Shown here piece after piece: positions 1 to 7,971 of a stretch of 43,584 bases of DNA. The DNA comes from a virus, in IMG/VR virus record IMGVR_UViG_3300042197_003676, positions 1 through 43,584 of that record, one strand, 5' to 3'. How positions within the stretch are numbered: the stretch's first letter is position 1; each line of letters starts with the position of its first letter. The position numbers were made by a program, and so were the translations under genes. The notes under the pieces were generated by a model. The model was not told the DNA's origin. It searched no databases and was given only the letters and a program-made list of their open reading frames with translations.

Positions 1-1
1 A

Positions 2-511
2 GATGCAAATGGATATGATGGCTTAGGCTTAAAAGGAACTGGTATTGGTGGAGGTGGTGATGGTGAAGGAACAATTGGTTTAGGTAATGATAATACTGTT
101 GGAAAAGGCAATAAAGATGGCAATAATTCGGATTATGGTAAAGGTATAAGCAATTTAGGCGGGAGAAAAGCATATGCACCAGATCCAATGAGTGGCACAG
201 CAGAAATTAAAGGTTCTTTGGATAAAGATATTATCAGAAGAGTTATTAGACGAAATATTAATCAAATCAAGTATTGTTATGATTCAGAATTACAAAAAGA
301 TCCATCTTTGGCAGGAAGAGTTAGAATTAAATTTGTTATTGATCAAAATGGTGGTGTTATTTCTTCTTTACCTGTTGGAACTGGTGTTTCAAATGCTGTT
401 GATGTATGTGTTGCAAGCAAAATTAAACAACTTTCATTTCCAACACCAGAGGGTGGTGGTATTGTTGAAGTAACTTATCCATTCATATTTCAATCTGCGG
501 GTGAACAATAA
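2..511 (+). CDS. AgmX/PglI C-terminal domain protein (5' truncated)
   Basis: The reading frame is open to the left window edge, so this is the last 169 residues of a longer protein; the internal ATG at 188 is not the true start. The visible part begins with a glycine-rich low-complexity stretch (about residues 1-60). It continues with a compact domain containing GSLDKDIIRRVIRRNINQIK, then KYCYDSELQKDPSLAGRV, and ends in GGGIVEVTYPF. This layout matches the AgmX/PglI C-terminal domain of myxobacterial gliding and envelope proteins, a TonB-C-like fold, including the Gly-rich lead-in. In that family the domain sits at the C-terminus of secreted or envelope-spanning proteins. Its role in a phage is unknown. 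The gene is convergent with the phosphomannomutase gene, 3 bases from stop to stop. The domain assignment is from remembered family consensus. Confidence 0.8.
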   Translation, partial: DANGYDGLGLKGTGIGGGGDGEGTIGLGNDNTVGKGNKDGNNSDYGKGISNLGGRKAYAPDPMSGTAEIKGSLDKDIIRRVIRRNINQIKYCYDSELQKDPSLAGRVRIKFVIDQNGGVISSLPVGTGVSNAVDVCVASKIKQLSFPTPEGGGIVEVTYPFIFQSAGEQ

Positions 512-514
512 AAA

Positions 515-1309
515 TCAAATTAAAAATCTATCATTTATTTCTTCTATTGTGTCATCGATTCCATCAACAAATATTCCATTTCCCTTTTTAATTTGGTTTA
601 CCGCCAAAAATATCTCATAATCATTACCACCTTCAAAACATCTATCACCAAAGAAATAAATATCATTTTGAGATTTATCAAAATGTTTTAAAGCATATGT
701 TTTATCCCACCCAGTTGGAAATATGTCAAAAGATGTATCTCCACCAAATTTAACATCAAAATCAATATTTATCTCTTTAAAATTTTGTTTTAAAACTTCA
801 ATTGTGGTTTTTCTATAACCGGTTTCTTTGTCTTTTTCCATAAACCATTTTCTTTCAATATCTTTCGAATCTCTTCCAATTGGACACCAGTTAACCATAC
901 TCTCTCTATAAGAAACAAAATTGCCTGTTAAAAGAGAGTTTTCAAATAAATCAACAAAAGATAACTGCAAATTAAAAAGTATTTTTAAAAGGCAATTGTA
1001 TTGATTTTGGGTGATAATATTTTTTAAATTATTTGAATATGTTTGTTCCCAATTTTTTTCTTCGAAATCATAAACAAATTTCTTTGTGCCATTGCAAGGC
1101 AAAAGAATTAGATTCTTTAAAAGTGATTTATGTTTTTTGGGGGAGATATAATTTAATATTTGTTCTTTTATGTAATCGTAATTACTTCCGGTAACAAAAC
1201 CAATCAAACCACGTTTAGATAATTTATTTAAAGTCTTTAACATTTTTTTTGTTATTGGTTTTCTTGCCTCTGTAACAGTTCCATCGATATCAAATAAGAA
1301 TATTTTCAT
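515..1309 (-). CDS. pmm: Phosphomannomutase, eukaryotic (PMM2-like HAD) type
   Basis: Predicted to interconvert mannose-6-phosphate and mannose-1-phosphate in the cytoplasm, a step toward GDP-mannose. The 264-residue length is close to the 245-260 of eukaryotic PMMs. The HAD nucleophile motif FLFDIDGTVTEAR lies at residues 4-16 (Asp7 nucleophile, Asp9 acid/base). GSNYDYIKEQI follows at 41-51. The substrate-binding cap segment is YRESMVNWCPIGR (134-146). The core returns with FGGDTSFDIFPTGWDK (188-203) and the metal motif FFGDRCFEGGNDYEI (219-233). All are diagnostic of the PMM family rather than of bacterial ManB/AlgC. A clear AAGGAG (1314-1319) precedes the ATG. The gene lies alone on the minus strand between plus-strand genes, as a cargo gene would. 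A cupin at 27062-27454 could supply the preceding isomerase step. Confidence 0.88.
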   Translation of the reverse strand: MKIFLFDIDGTVTEARKPITKKMLKTLNKLSKRGLIGFVTGSNYDYIKEQILNYISPKKHKSLLKNLILLPCNGTKKFVYDFEEKNWEQTYSNNLKNIITQNQYNCLLKILFNLQLSFVDLFENSLLTGNFVSYRESMVNWCPIGRDSKDIERKWFMEKDKETGYRKTTIEVLKQNFKEINIDFDVKFGGDTSFDIFPTGWDKTYALKHFDKSQNDIYFFGDRCFEGGNDYEIFLAVNQIKKGNGIFVDGIDDTIEEINDRFLI

Positions 1310-1403
1310 TTTTTCTCCTTAAAAAAAACAAATAAAAATTATAATAAATACAAATGAACAATTTTAAACAAAATAATTATCTTTTAAAGGAGAACTAATC
1401 AAA

Positions 1404-1943
1404 ATGGAAGACGGAGCGAGAAAACAAATGTCAGTTCTTTTGTTAAATTCAACTTATGAACCACTGAGATTCATTAATCATTTTCGTGCTGTTAAATTAT
1501 TGTTAAAAGATAAAGTTGATATTATTGAAGAATGGGGAGATGAATTTGTTTTTAATTCCGTAACTCAATCAATAAGAATGCCTGCTGTGGTTAGAATCAA
1601 AAAATATGTAAATGTTAATAAATTTAAGCAAATAAAGTTCTCAAAGAATGCTCTTTATCATAGAGATAACTGGATGTGTCAATATTGCGGCAAAAAACTA
1701 ATAGGTAAAGAATTAACAATGGATCATATCATTCCAAGAAGTAAAGGCGGGAGAACAGATTGGACAAATTGTGCAACTTGTTGTATTCCATGCAATATTA
1801 AAAAAGGAAATAAGTCTTTGAATGAATCTGGATTAACTCTCTTAAAGAAAGCTCAAACACCAACACATTTTGAAATTATTACAGGTCATAAAAACAAATA
1901 TGTCATTCATGAAAGTTGGAAAAAATTTTTTAAAGATTTTTAA
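1404..1943 (+). CDS. HNH endonuclease family protein
   Basis: A 179-residue protein of the bacterial and phage HNH family that opens with a VLLLNSTYEPLRF-type segment (residues 11-23). The nuclease core has Cys92-x2-Cys95 (MCQYCGKKL), then the catalytic DHIIPRSKGG (107-116), Asn122, and the second zinc pair region CCIPCNIKKGN (126-136). The fold should be a beta-beta-alpha metal finger that nicks or cleaves DNA. ATG 1404 is preceded by AAGGAG at 1387-1392, somewhat distant; ATG 1428 (MSVLLLN) is an alternative start giving the length usual for the family. It is divergent from the phosphomannomutase gene. Members of this family are often chromosomal genes of unknown purpose, so a packaging- or restriction-related role is only a guess. 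Confidence 0.85.
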   Translation: MEDGARKQMSVLLLNSTYEPLRFINHFRAVKLLLKDKVDIIEEWGDEFVFNSVTQSIRMPAVVRIKKYVNVNKFKQIKFSKNALYHRDNWMCQYCGKKLIGKELTMDHIIPRSKGGRTDWTNCATCCIPCNIKKGNKSLNESGLTLLKKAQTPTHFEIITGHKNKYVIHESWKKFFKDF

Positions 1944-2073
1944 AAAATAAACCTACTTTTTATACCCCTAAAAATGTGTTATAGATAATTAATATACAAA
2001 CACATACCCTCCTATTGAAACCTATCAAAACCTTTTAAACACTTGATTTTTATAGACTTTTTTAAAGTTCCTC

Positions 2074-2117
2074 TATATATATAATTGCGGCTTAAAGCTT
2101 CATAATAGATCGCCGCA
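2074..2117 (+). promoter_or_regulatory. Candidate promoter and leader hairpin before the repeat fibre gene
   Basis: A perfect TATAAT lies at 2080-2085 inside a TA-run, with no convincing -35 element. It is followed by the inverted repeat TGCGGC (2086-2091) / GCCGCA (2112-2117). This is GC-rich for this genome and ends just before the GGAGG ribosome-binding site (2123-2127). The gene downstream has its own strong terminator, so an independent promoter is expected here. The hairpin could stabilise the 5' end of the message or be an operator. Only the sequence pattern supports this. Confidence 0.4.
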
Positions 2118-2133
2118 TTTCTGGAGGTATATC

Positions 2134-3789
2134 ATGGCTCGTACATTCGTAAGACAATCACAAATATCCGGATCATTTTCTTCTGATGACTCATTAAATT
2201 ATGCTGCTCGTGAAACAGCATTTTCTGCAAGTTCTAATTTGCAAGCAGACCTTAATATTTTAAGATCTGTTGTAAAAGAGAACTTTGGTACTGCATATTA
2301 TATTGATTCAGTTACACCATATAATCTCACAGCTCTTGGCGAAAAAGTTGATGATATTATGCAAGTTGAAGCTGCATTTACCGGTATGGTTTCAATGCCA
2401 AACTTAAGTGTTACTGGTACCGGTTCATTTGGTGGAGATATTTCTGCAGTATCTGGCTCATTCACAGGCGATTTAGATGCAGTTAATGCAGTATTAAGTG
2501 GTGATTTAGATGCTGTTAATGCAGTATTAAGTGGTGATTTAGATGCTGTTAATGGTACATTCACAGGCGATTTAGGTGCTGTTAATGCAACATTAAGCGG
2601 TGACCTTTCAGCAGTTTCTGGTTCATTCACAGGTGATTTAGATGCAGTTAATGCAGTATTGAGTGGTGATTTAGATGCAGTCAATGCTACACTCTCTGGT
2701 GATCTTTCAGCAGTTTCTGGTTCATTCAGTGGAGATATTTCTGCAATTGATGCCAATTTAAGTGGTGATTTGAATGCAGTCAATGCTACACTCTCTGGTG
2801 ATCTTGGTGCTGTTTCTGGTTCATTCAGTGGTGACTTAGTTGTTGCTGGTAATTTCACTGTTAATGGAACACAAACAATTGTTAATTCAACAATAGTTGA
2901 AATTGCTGACCTTGCATTATTAGTTGCTTCTGGATCAGATGATACTGCAATTAATGCTGGAGGCGGTGCTGGTATTATTGTTGAATCAGCTGATGGTAAT
3001 AAGTCAATCTTATGGCAAAATGGTGATTGGAATATTTCTGACGATTTAGATGTTACTGGTGATATAACAGCAAGTGGTGACCTTTCAGCTGCTTCTGGTT
3101 CATTCAGTGGAGATCTTGATGTCACAGGTCTTTCTGATCTTGGTAATGTTGAGGCAGTTGAAATTAAGATTGATGGCGACGTTGCACAACGTCTTTATAT
3201 CGTCGGAGCTTCTGGTGAGATTAAAGATGAAGGCAAACTTCTTTTTGACGGATCAAACATGCTTGTTGACGGCGGCATGAAACTCACAGGATCACTTGAA
3301 GCAGTAAATGGTGATTTCTCTGGTGAAGTAAGTGCACTCACAGCTGAACTTGCAAATCTCAGCATATCAAGCAACTCAATAACAGCTGATGGTTTCCTTA
3401 CATTAGCAGACGCATCTGGATCAATTCAGTTGACAGACGGCGCTAATGCAGCATTAAGTGGAACACTCAATGGTTCTGTTTCAATTTATGATGCATTTAA
3501 TAGAATTGATAATTCATTAAGTGCTCTTGGTGCTGGACATCAAAAAGATGTTATTGCAATTAATTCAACAGTTACTGCAGTTACATCATCACTTGATCTT
3601 GGCAATGGTCTTATTATAGCTGATGACTTAAATGTTTACGTTAATGGTGTACTTATTCATGCAAGTGGTTCTGCTGCAAGTGAAGCAGGTGTTATTGGCG
3701 TTGATGCTGCCAAGAAAAATGGTGAAAATGTCATATTGTTTGCATTTGAATTAAGAAATGGTGATGTTGTTACACTTGAAAAATTCTAA
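2134..3789 (+). CDS. Virion fibre-like protein with 13 tandem 11-residue repeats
   Basis: A 551-residue structural protein. Residues about 101-243 are 13 tandem 11-residue units of the form GDLDAVNAVLS or GDLSAVSGSFT, suggesting a beta-solenoid or beta-roll shaft. After the repeats comes NGTQTIVNSTIVEI...GGGAGIIV (about 244-280), a segment seen in tail-fibre-like proteins of marine T4-like phages. A second, looser repeat run follows. The C-terminal part (DLNVYVNGVLIHASG...GDVVTLEKF) resembles a small fibre-tip domain that also appears in the protein at 34588-35115. The start is fixed by GGAGG six bases upstream. Base composition is less AT-rich than in the neighbours, in line with high expression. 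It is flanked by its own candidate promoter and a strong terminator. Whether it is a tail fibre, head fibre or decoration protein cannot be decided. Confidence 0.75.
   Translation: MARTFVRQSQISGSFSSDDSLNYAARETAFSASSNLQADLNILRSVVKENFGTAYYIDSVTPYNLTALGEKVDDIMQVEAAFTGMVSMPNLSVTGTGSFGGDISAVSGSFTGDLDAVNAVLSGDLDAVNAVLSGDLDAVNGTFTGDLGAVNATLSGDLSAVSGSFTGDLDAVNAVLSGDLDAVNATLSGDLSAVSGSFSGDISAIDANLSGDLNAVNATLSGDLGAVSGSFSGDLVVAGNFTVNGTQTIVNSTIVEIADLALLVASGSDDTAINAGGGAGIIVESADGNKSILWQNGDWNISDDLDVTGDITASGDLSAASGSFSGDLDVTGLSDLGNVEAVEIKIDGDVAQRLYIVGASGEIKDEGKLLFDGSNMLVDGGMKLTGSLEAVNGDFSGEVSALTAELANLSISSNSITADGFLTLADASGSIQLTDGANAALSGTLNGSVSIYDAFNRIDNSLSALGAGHQKDVIAINSTVTAVTSSLDLGNGLIIADDLNVYVNGVLIHASGSAASEAGVIGVDAAKKNGENVILFAFELRNGDVVTLEKF
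2434..2863 (+). repeat. Tandem 33-bp coding repeats (13 units)
   Basis: In-frame 33-bp units encode the GDLxAVxxxLS/GSFT repeats of the gene at 2134. Adjacent copies around 2467-2560 are almost identical at the DNA level, for example GATTTAGATGCTGTTAATGC recurring 33 bases apart, whereas outer copies have diverged. This pattern indicates recent unequal exchange within the array, so copy number may vary between isolates. Confidence 0.8.
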
Positions 3790-3809
3790 TAAAATAGAAT
3801 TTTAGCACG

Positions 3810-3852
3810 TGGGTGGGTAGCTTTCGGGTTATCCACCCATTTTTTTTATTTT
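3810..3852 (+). terminator. Strong intrinsic terminator
   Basis: A 12-bp stem (3810-3821 with 3828-3839, including two G-T pairs; core TGGGTGG/CCACCCA) closes a 6-base TTTCGG loop and is followed directly by a run of eight T and further T-rich sequence. It ends the transcript of the repeat fibre gene and is the clearest terminator in the window. Confidence 0.93.
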
Positions 3853-3905
3853 ATTTAATAATTATAAACAAATAATTTTGTTTCAAATGCCAAGGAGTTT
3901 TTAAA

Positions 3906-4529
3906 ATGTCAACCGAAATAAATAATGAAAAAACAAAATTAAATCATGCTATTGAGTACATAAATGATTTTGGGTGCTCACTTGATGATACACTAGAAAA
4001 AATGGAAGAAGATTTAAAGACATTAACAACAGTTTTACCATTTACATCAGTAATAGCAAAAAATTATACAGAATCTATAGAAAAGTTAACTTCTGATCTT
4101 ATAAATGGTGAAATATCACAAATTGAATATAAAATAGGAAAATCAATAGCTGAAAAGGTTGGTTTAGAAATTAAAAATAAAAATGAAGAATTAATTAAGA
4201 AAGTTAATGCATTAAATATACGTATATATGCATATAAAGAAATTGTTTCAAAATTAAAACAAGATTTTGATGCAAAAAATAACAGAATTAAATCACTTGA
4301 ATCTTTTGAAGAAACTCAAAAAGCTGTTGAAGAAAATAAAATGAATGAAAAACAATTATTGATAAGAAGACCACTTGGAGTTCACCCTGGAAATCCATTG
4401 GCAGCAAGAAGAGCACAAATACAACCAGCTGAAGAAGTTGTTGTTAAAAAAGAAGAACCAAAAATTATTGAAAGTGTTGCTGAAGAAGTCAAAGTTAAAA
4501 AAACACCGGGAAGAAAAAAGAAGGAATAA
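3906..4529 (+). CDS. Coiled-coil protein with basic/acidic C-terminal tail
   Basis: I do not recognise this 207-residue protein. Residues about 1-145 are charged and heptad-like (for example EKMEEDLKTLTTVLPF and KNEELIKKVNALNIRIYAY), consistent with a long helical coiled coil. The last 60 residues are proline-containing and end in alternating Lys/Glu, finishing TPGRKKKE. AAGGAG at 3892-3897 sits 8 bases before the ATG. It lies between two fibre genes, with only 4 bases before the next start, so it is probably co-transcribed with the fibre at 4534. It could be a chaperone for, or a structural partner of, that fibre, but nothing in the sequence proves this. Confidence 0.75.
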   Translation: MSTEINNEKTKLNHAIEYINDFGCSLDDTLEKMEEDLKTLTTVLPFTSVIAKNYTESIEKLTSDLINGEISQIEYKIGKSIAEKVGLEIKNKNEELIKKVNALNIRIYAYKEIVSKLKQDFDAKNNRIKSLESFEETQKAVEENKMNEKQLLIRRPLGVHPGNPLAARRAQIQPAEEVVVKKEEPKIIESVAEEVKVKKTPGRKKKE

Positions 4530-4533
4530 TTAA

Positions 4534-5841
4534 ATGGCCAGAACACCTGATAGATTTTCCGGGAGAAGAGAAGAAGATTCAATTTTATTAACTGGGTCAA
4601 CTTCTCTTCCAAATACTTCTGGTGAGTTTACATATGCAACATCATCAGTGTCTGGTTCTGGCTTTTTATTCAATGACAATGGCACAATAAAATCTCTAGG
4701 TATTCAATTACCAATAAATCCAACAACTGGTTCTTTATTATATTTTGATGGAAATACATGGACATATTTATCTGGTGGTCCTGAAGGATATTCATTAATA
4801 TCAAATGGGCCCAATGCATTACCATCTTGGGAATTTCTATCAAGTTCTTCAATCTCATATAATTTTATAACAAATTCATATGGTTCAGAAAATATATCAT
4901 TAACTGGCTCAAATACATTTGGATCACTTTCATCTGATTTACAACAATTTACAGGCTCAGTCTCATTTAATAATGGTTTAACTGGTTCTTTATTTGGCAC
5001 AGCTTCTTATGCTTTAAATTCAGATTTACTAGATGGAATCGATTCAACTCAATTTGCTAGACTTGACATTGGAAATACATTTAATGGAGACCAAATTGTA
5101 AGTGGAAATGTTACAATTACTGGAACAGCAAGTATTAATGTATTAGTTGCCGCATATGAAGTGCCAATTATGAATTATATAAGTGGTTCTTCAAAATTTG
5201 GAAGTTCTGCAGAACACACACATGAATTTACAGGTTCTGTAAGAGTAAGTGGCTCAATAACAGGTTCTTTATATGGAACATCATCATATTCATCAAATTC
5301 AGACAAATTAGATGGTTTGGATTCAATTGTATTCGCTAGACTTGATATTGATAATCAATTTGTTGGAAATCAAATAATAACTGGTTCTGTTCAAGTATTA
5401 AATGGAATAACAGGGAGTTTATTTGGTACTTCTTCATATTCAACAAATGCACTAAATGCTTCTTACTCATCAAATTCTGACCTTTTAGATGGTTTAGATT
5501 CAACTGCTTTTGTAAAAAATAATACAGTTTCATTAACATTAGATGGTGTTGTTTTAGGGAATACAACTACATTAATTGGATCTTTTTATATTCCAACTGC
5601 ATCTGTATATTCAACTTCTTCATTTGTTTATTTTGGTGGTTCTCAAGGAACAGAAGAGGCCTCTTTCGAAATTCGTGGTTATTCATCACCATCAACATTG
5701 TTAAAACTAACAAAAACAACAACATTATCAATTATGTATTTAACAAGTAGTTTAAGTTTAAATTCTGGACTTTATAATATATATTTATATTCTAGTGGTG
5801 CTGGAACTGCTATAGCAAAATCTATATATTTAACATTATAA
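4534..5841 (+). CDS. Tail fibre / adhesin-like protein with LDGLDSTAFA repeats
   Basis: A 435-residue Ser/Thr/Gly/Asn-rich protein. Several copies of a composite motif are visible: LTGSNTFGS, then QFTGSVSFNNGLTGSLFGTA, then SDLLDGIDSTQFARLD, followed by N-FNGDQIVSGNVTI. The same motif family builds the shaft of the 865-residue protein at 8390, so the two genes are related by duplication. Such motifs are common in fibre-like proteins of aquatic phages. The C-terminal 100 residues (from about TLDGVVLGNTTTL) lack the repeats and may form a small tip domain. AAGGA at 4521-4525 supports the start. Specific receptor or position on the virion is unknown. Confidence 0.75.
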   Translation: MARTPDRFSGRREEDSILLTGSTSLPNTSGEFTYATSSVSGSGFLFNDNGTIKSLGIQLPINPTTGSLLYFDGNTWTYLSGGPEGYSLISNGPNALPSWEFLSSSSISYNFITNSYGSENISLTGSNTFGSLSSDLQQFTGSVSFNNGLTGSLFGTASYALNSDLLDGIDSTQFARLDIGNTFNGDQIVSGNVTITGTASINVLVAAYEVPIMNYISGSSKFGSSAEHTHEFTGSVRVSGSITGSLYGTSSYSSNSDKLDGLDSIVFARLDIDNQFVGNQIITGSVQVLNGITGSLFGTSSYSTNALNASYSSNSDLLDGLDSTAFVKNNTVSLTLDGVVLGNTTTLIGSFYIPTASVYSTSSFVYFGGSQGTEEASFEIRGYSSPSTLLKLTKTTTLSIMYLTSSLSLNSGLYNIYLYSSGAGTAIAKSIYLTL

Positions 5842-5866
5842 ATAACAAATAAAACATAGAAAAAAT

Positions 5867-6913
5867 ATGGCCATAATATCAAATGTAAATATTCTTTGTA
5901 CAAATGCTGCAACTGAAGGTGTTGCAACATGTCTATATTATCTTAAAGAAACATTAAAAGATGCTGGCTGGAAAGTTTTGTCATCAAGTAACGGAACAAC
6001 ATTGACTGGTTATTTGACAGGAACAGTTGGAGATGATTCAATTACATCTGTTAATGTAATGAATTCAGCAAGTGCATGGTTTAGAATAACAGATCCATCA
6101 GAAGGTAGAGAATTTGTTTTTATGCGTGGAAGTACTGCAACAACAGCTGTTATAAAATATTCAAAAGCTTCTAAATTTGCATTTAGTGGTTCTGCTTCAC
6201 TTTTACCAACAACAAATGGTGGTGATGGTGCTGTTTTATTAAGTTCACAAACAACAGATGTATTGGCAAGAAGTGGTTCACATGGTAGTACATTTATGAC
6301 AACTTCTGGTATAACAAATTCAAGATTTCATTTTATTGTTAATGATTCTTATAATAGTGCCACTGATCTTGTTTATCCTTGGTATATGTTTGGTCTTCAA
6401 ACAGTAACAAATACAATATTATGTATGTATTCACATGAAGCTGTACAAAATGGATCATATTCTCCATCTGATAGTGATCCAAGTTGGTTTATTGTTGGAA
6501 CATCTGCAGCTTCATTAAATCTTGTTGACGGAACAAGCCAAGATGGAACTTGGTCATCAACCCCAGCACGTGCACAATATAAATATGGATTAGTTGGAGC
6601 ATCTTTTGAAAAAGCAATTGGCCAAACATATTCTGGTGTAAGTAACGTAGGACAATCATATCCAGCAAATTTAGGCACAAATCCATATGATGGTAAAGAC
6701 ACAGCTATGCATTTTTTGGTCAGAGGATTTAGTTTTCCAAAAGGTTTATCAACAGGCTTAAAATATAGAGGAATGTTAAGAACATATCCAGATATTTTAT
6801 CAAATGTTTATTATGGTGAAGGCGCTGTTTTTCCGACAGATGATTGGTATGTTTATTTAGATAAATTATTGGTACCTTGGCCTTCTGGTTCAACTCCAAC
6901 AACAAGTTCGTAG
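5867..6913 (+). CDS. Putative virion protein, first of a tandem paralogous pair
   Basis: A 348-residue protein of unknown function that is clearly homologous along its length to the next gene. Shared blocks include SNVNIL, LYYLKETLK-AGWKVL, AWFRITDP--REFVFMRGSTA, IKYS-(A/S)SKF, GDGAV, a conserved SHEA in the middle, and a GTNPYDGK segment near residue 275. Repeated aromatic and glycine positions suggest a beta-rich globular fold. There are no transmembrane segments or signal peptide. Its place inside a plus-strand fibre block with short spacers argues for a structural or receptor-binding role. The ribosome-binding site is weak (an A-rich leader), so it may depend on read-through from the upstream gene. 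Confidence 0.7.
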   Translation: MAIISNVNILCTNAATEGVATCLYYLKETLKDAGWKVLSSSNGTTLTGYLTGTVGDDSITSVNVMNSASAWFRITDPSEGREFVFMRGSTATTAVIKYSKASKFAFSGSASLLPTTNGGDGAVLLSSQTTDVLARSGSHGSTFMTTSGITNSRFHFIVNDSYNSATDLVYPWYMFGLQTVTNTILCMYSHEAVQNGSYSPSDSDPSWFIVGTSAASLNLVDGTSQDGTWSSTPARAQYKYGLVGASFEKAIGQTYSGVSNVGQSYPANLGTNPYDGKDTAMHFLVRGFSFPKGLSTGLKYRGMLRTYPDILSNVYYGEGAVFPTDDWYVYLDKLLVPWPSGSTPTTSS

Positions 6914-6926
6914 CAGGAATAAAAAA

Positions 6927-7964
6927 ATGGCTAAAGTATCTAATGTAAATATTTTAATTCCTTCTGTTGCAACATCTGGTGTTGCTTATTGTTTATATTA
7001 TTTAAAAGAAACATTAAAAAGTGCTGGCTGGAAAGTTTTAGCAGCATCTGATGGTACCACGTATACAACATATGCAGGTGGAACAACAGGAATAGATCAA
7101 ATAGCTTCTGTAAATTCTGGTTCAAATGGTATGAATAATTCTGGTGCATGGTTTAGAATAACAGACCCAGATTCAATAAGAGAATTTGTATTTATGAGAG
7201 GTTCTACTGCATTAAATGGTACTATTAAATATTCAAGATCATCAAAATTTTCAAGTGGGTCTCCGAATGCAACAACACTTCCAACAACTGGTACTAGTGG
7301 TGATGGTGCGGTTATTTTAGGGACAGGTTCAGATTCAACAACCACAACTTCCTCACATAGCTCTGCTTTTATTGCTACAACCTCAACGGCAAGACTTCAT
7401 ATTGTTACAGAAAATTCATCTAATAATGGTGTTTATTCTTGGTATATGTATCCAGTTTCAACAATAACAAATACACTCTTATGTTTATTTTCTCATGAAG
7501 CAATTTTATCTGGAAGTCATAGCTCAGCTGATAATGACCCTAGTTATTTTTTCGTTTGTTCAAATGGTTTAGATCCTATATCTGCAATAAGTACAACATT
7601 TGCTGCAGCTGCTCTAAGATCATGGTTTAAATATGGACTAGAAGGTTCAAATTTTGATAGGAGTTTAGCTGCAGCTTATCAAAATTTTTATAGCAGTGTT
7701 GGGTGGAATTTTGTTGATTGCGCATTCCCAGCAAATAACGGAACAAATCCTTATGATGGAAAAGAATATGGAATACAATTTTTAGTATACTCCGCAAATT
7801 ATCCAAAGGGCTTTTCAACAAGTATAAAATTTGCAGGAATGTCAACTATAAGAAACTATCCATTTATTTATGACCGAGGTACTGAGGATGCTACGATTTG
7901 TATAAGTTCTTATTTTATTTTTCCTTGGACATCTGAAAACGTTGATGTCTTAACAAGTCCATAG
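6927..7964 (+). CDS. Putative virion protein, second of a tandem paralogous pair
   Basis: A 345-residue paralogue of the preceding gene, 13 bases downstream, with AGGA at 6915-6918 before the ATG. It keeps LYYLKETLKSAGWKVL, AWFRITDP, REFVFMRGSTA, LPTTG--GDGAVIL, the SHEA motif and GTNPYDGKEYG. It differs most in loop regions and at the C-terminus, where residues after about 310 diverge. The pattern of a conserved core with divergent loops fits duplicated receptor-binding or decoration subunits that recognise different partners. Its TAG stop overlaps the ribosome-binding site of the next gene, so translation is probably coupled. Confidence 0.7.
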   Translation: MAKVSNVNILIPSVATSGVAYCLYYLKETLKSAGWKVLAASDGTTYTTYAGGTTGIDQIASVNSGSNGMNNSGAWFRITDPDSIREFVFMRGSTALNGTIKYSRSSKFSSGSPNATTLPTTGTSGDGAVILGTGSDSTTTTSSHSSAFIATTSTARLHIVTENSSNNGVYSWYMYPVSTITNTLLCLFSHEAILSGSHSSADNDPSYFFVCSNGLDPISAISTTFAAAALRSWFKYGLEGSNFDRSLAAAYQNFYSSVGWNFVDCAFPANNGTNPYDGKEYGIQFLVYSANYPKGFSTSIKFAGMSTIRNYPFIYDRGTEDATICISSYFIFPWTSENVDVLTSP

Positions 7965-7971
7965 GAACAAA

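Noticed and set aside
188-190. ATG 188 as the start of the first gene
   Set aside because: The in-frame sequence upstream encodes the Gly-rich region typical of this family and reaches the window edge.
1338-1345. ATTATAAT as a divergent promoter between the phosphomannomutase and HNH genes
   Set aside because: No -35 element at suitable spacing in either direction, and such strings are expected by chance in this AT-rich sequence.
2298-3125. 275-residue minus-strand frame opposite the repeat fibre
   Set aside because: It is the mirror of the tandem repeats; the residues are a low-complexity antisense translation and there is no ribosome-binding site.
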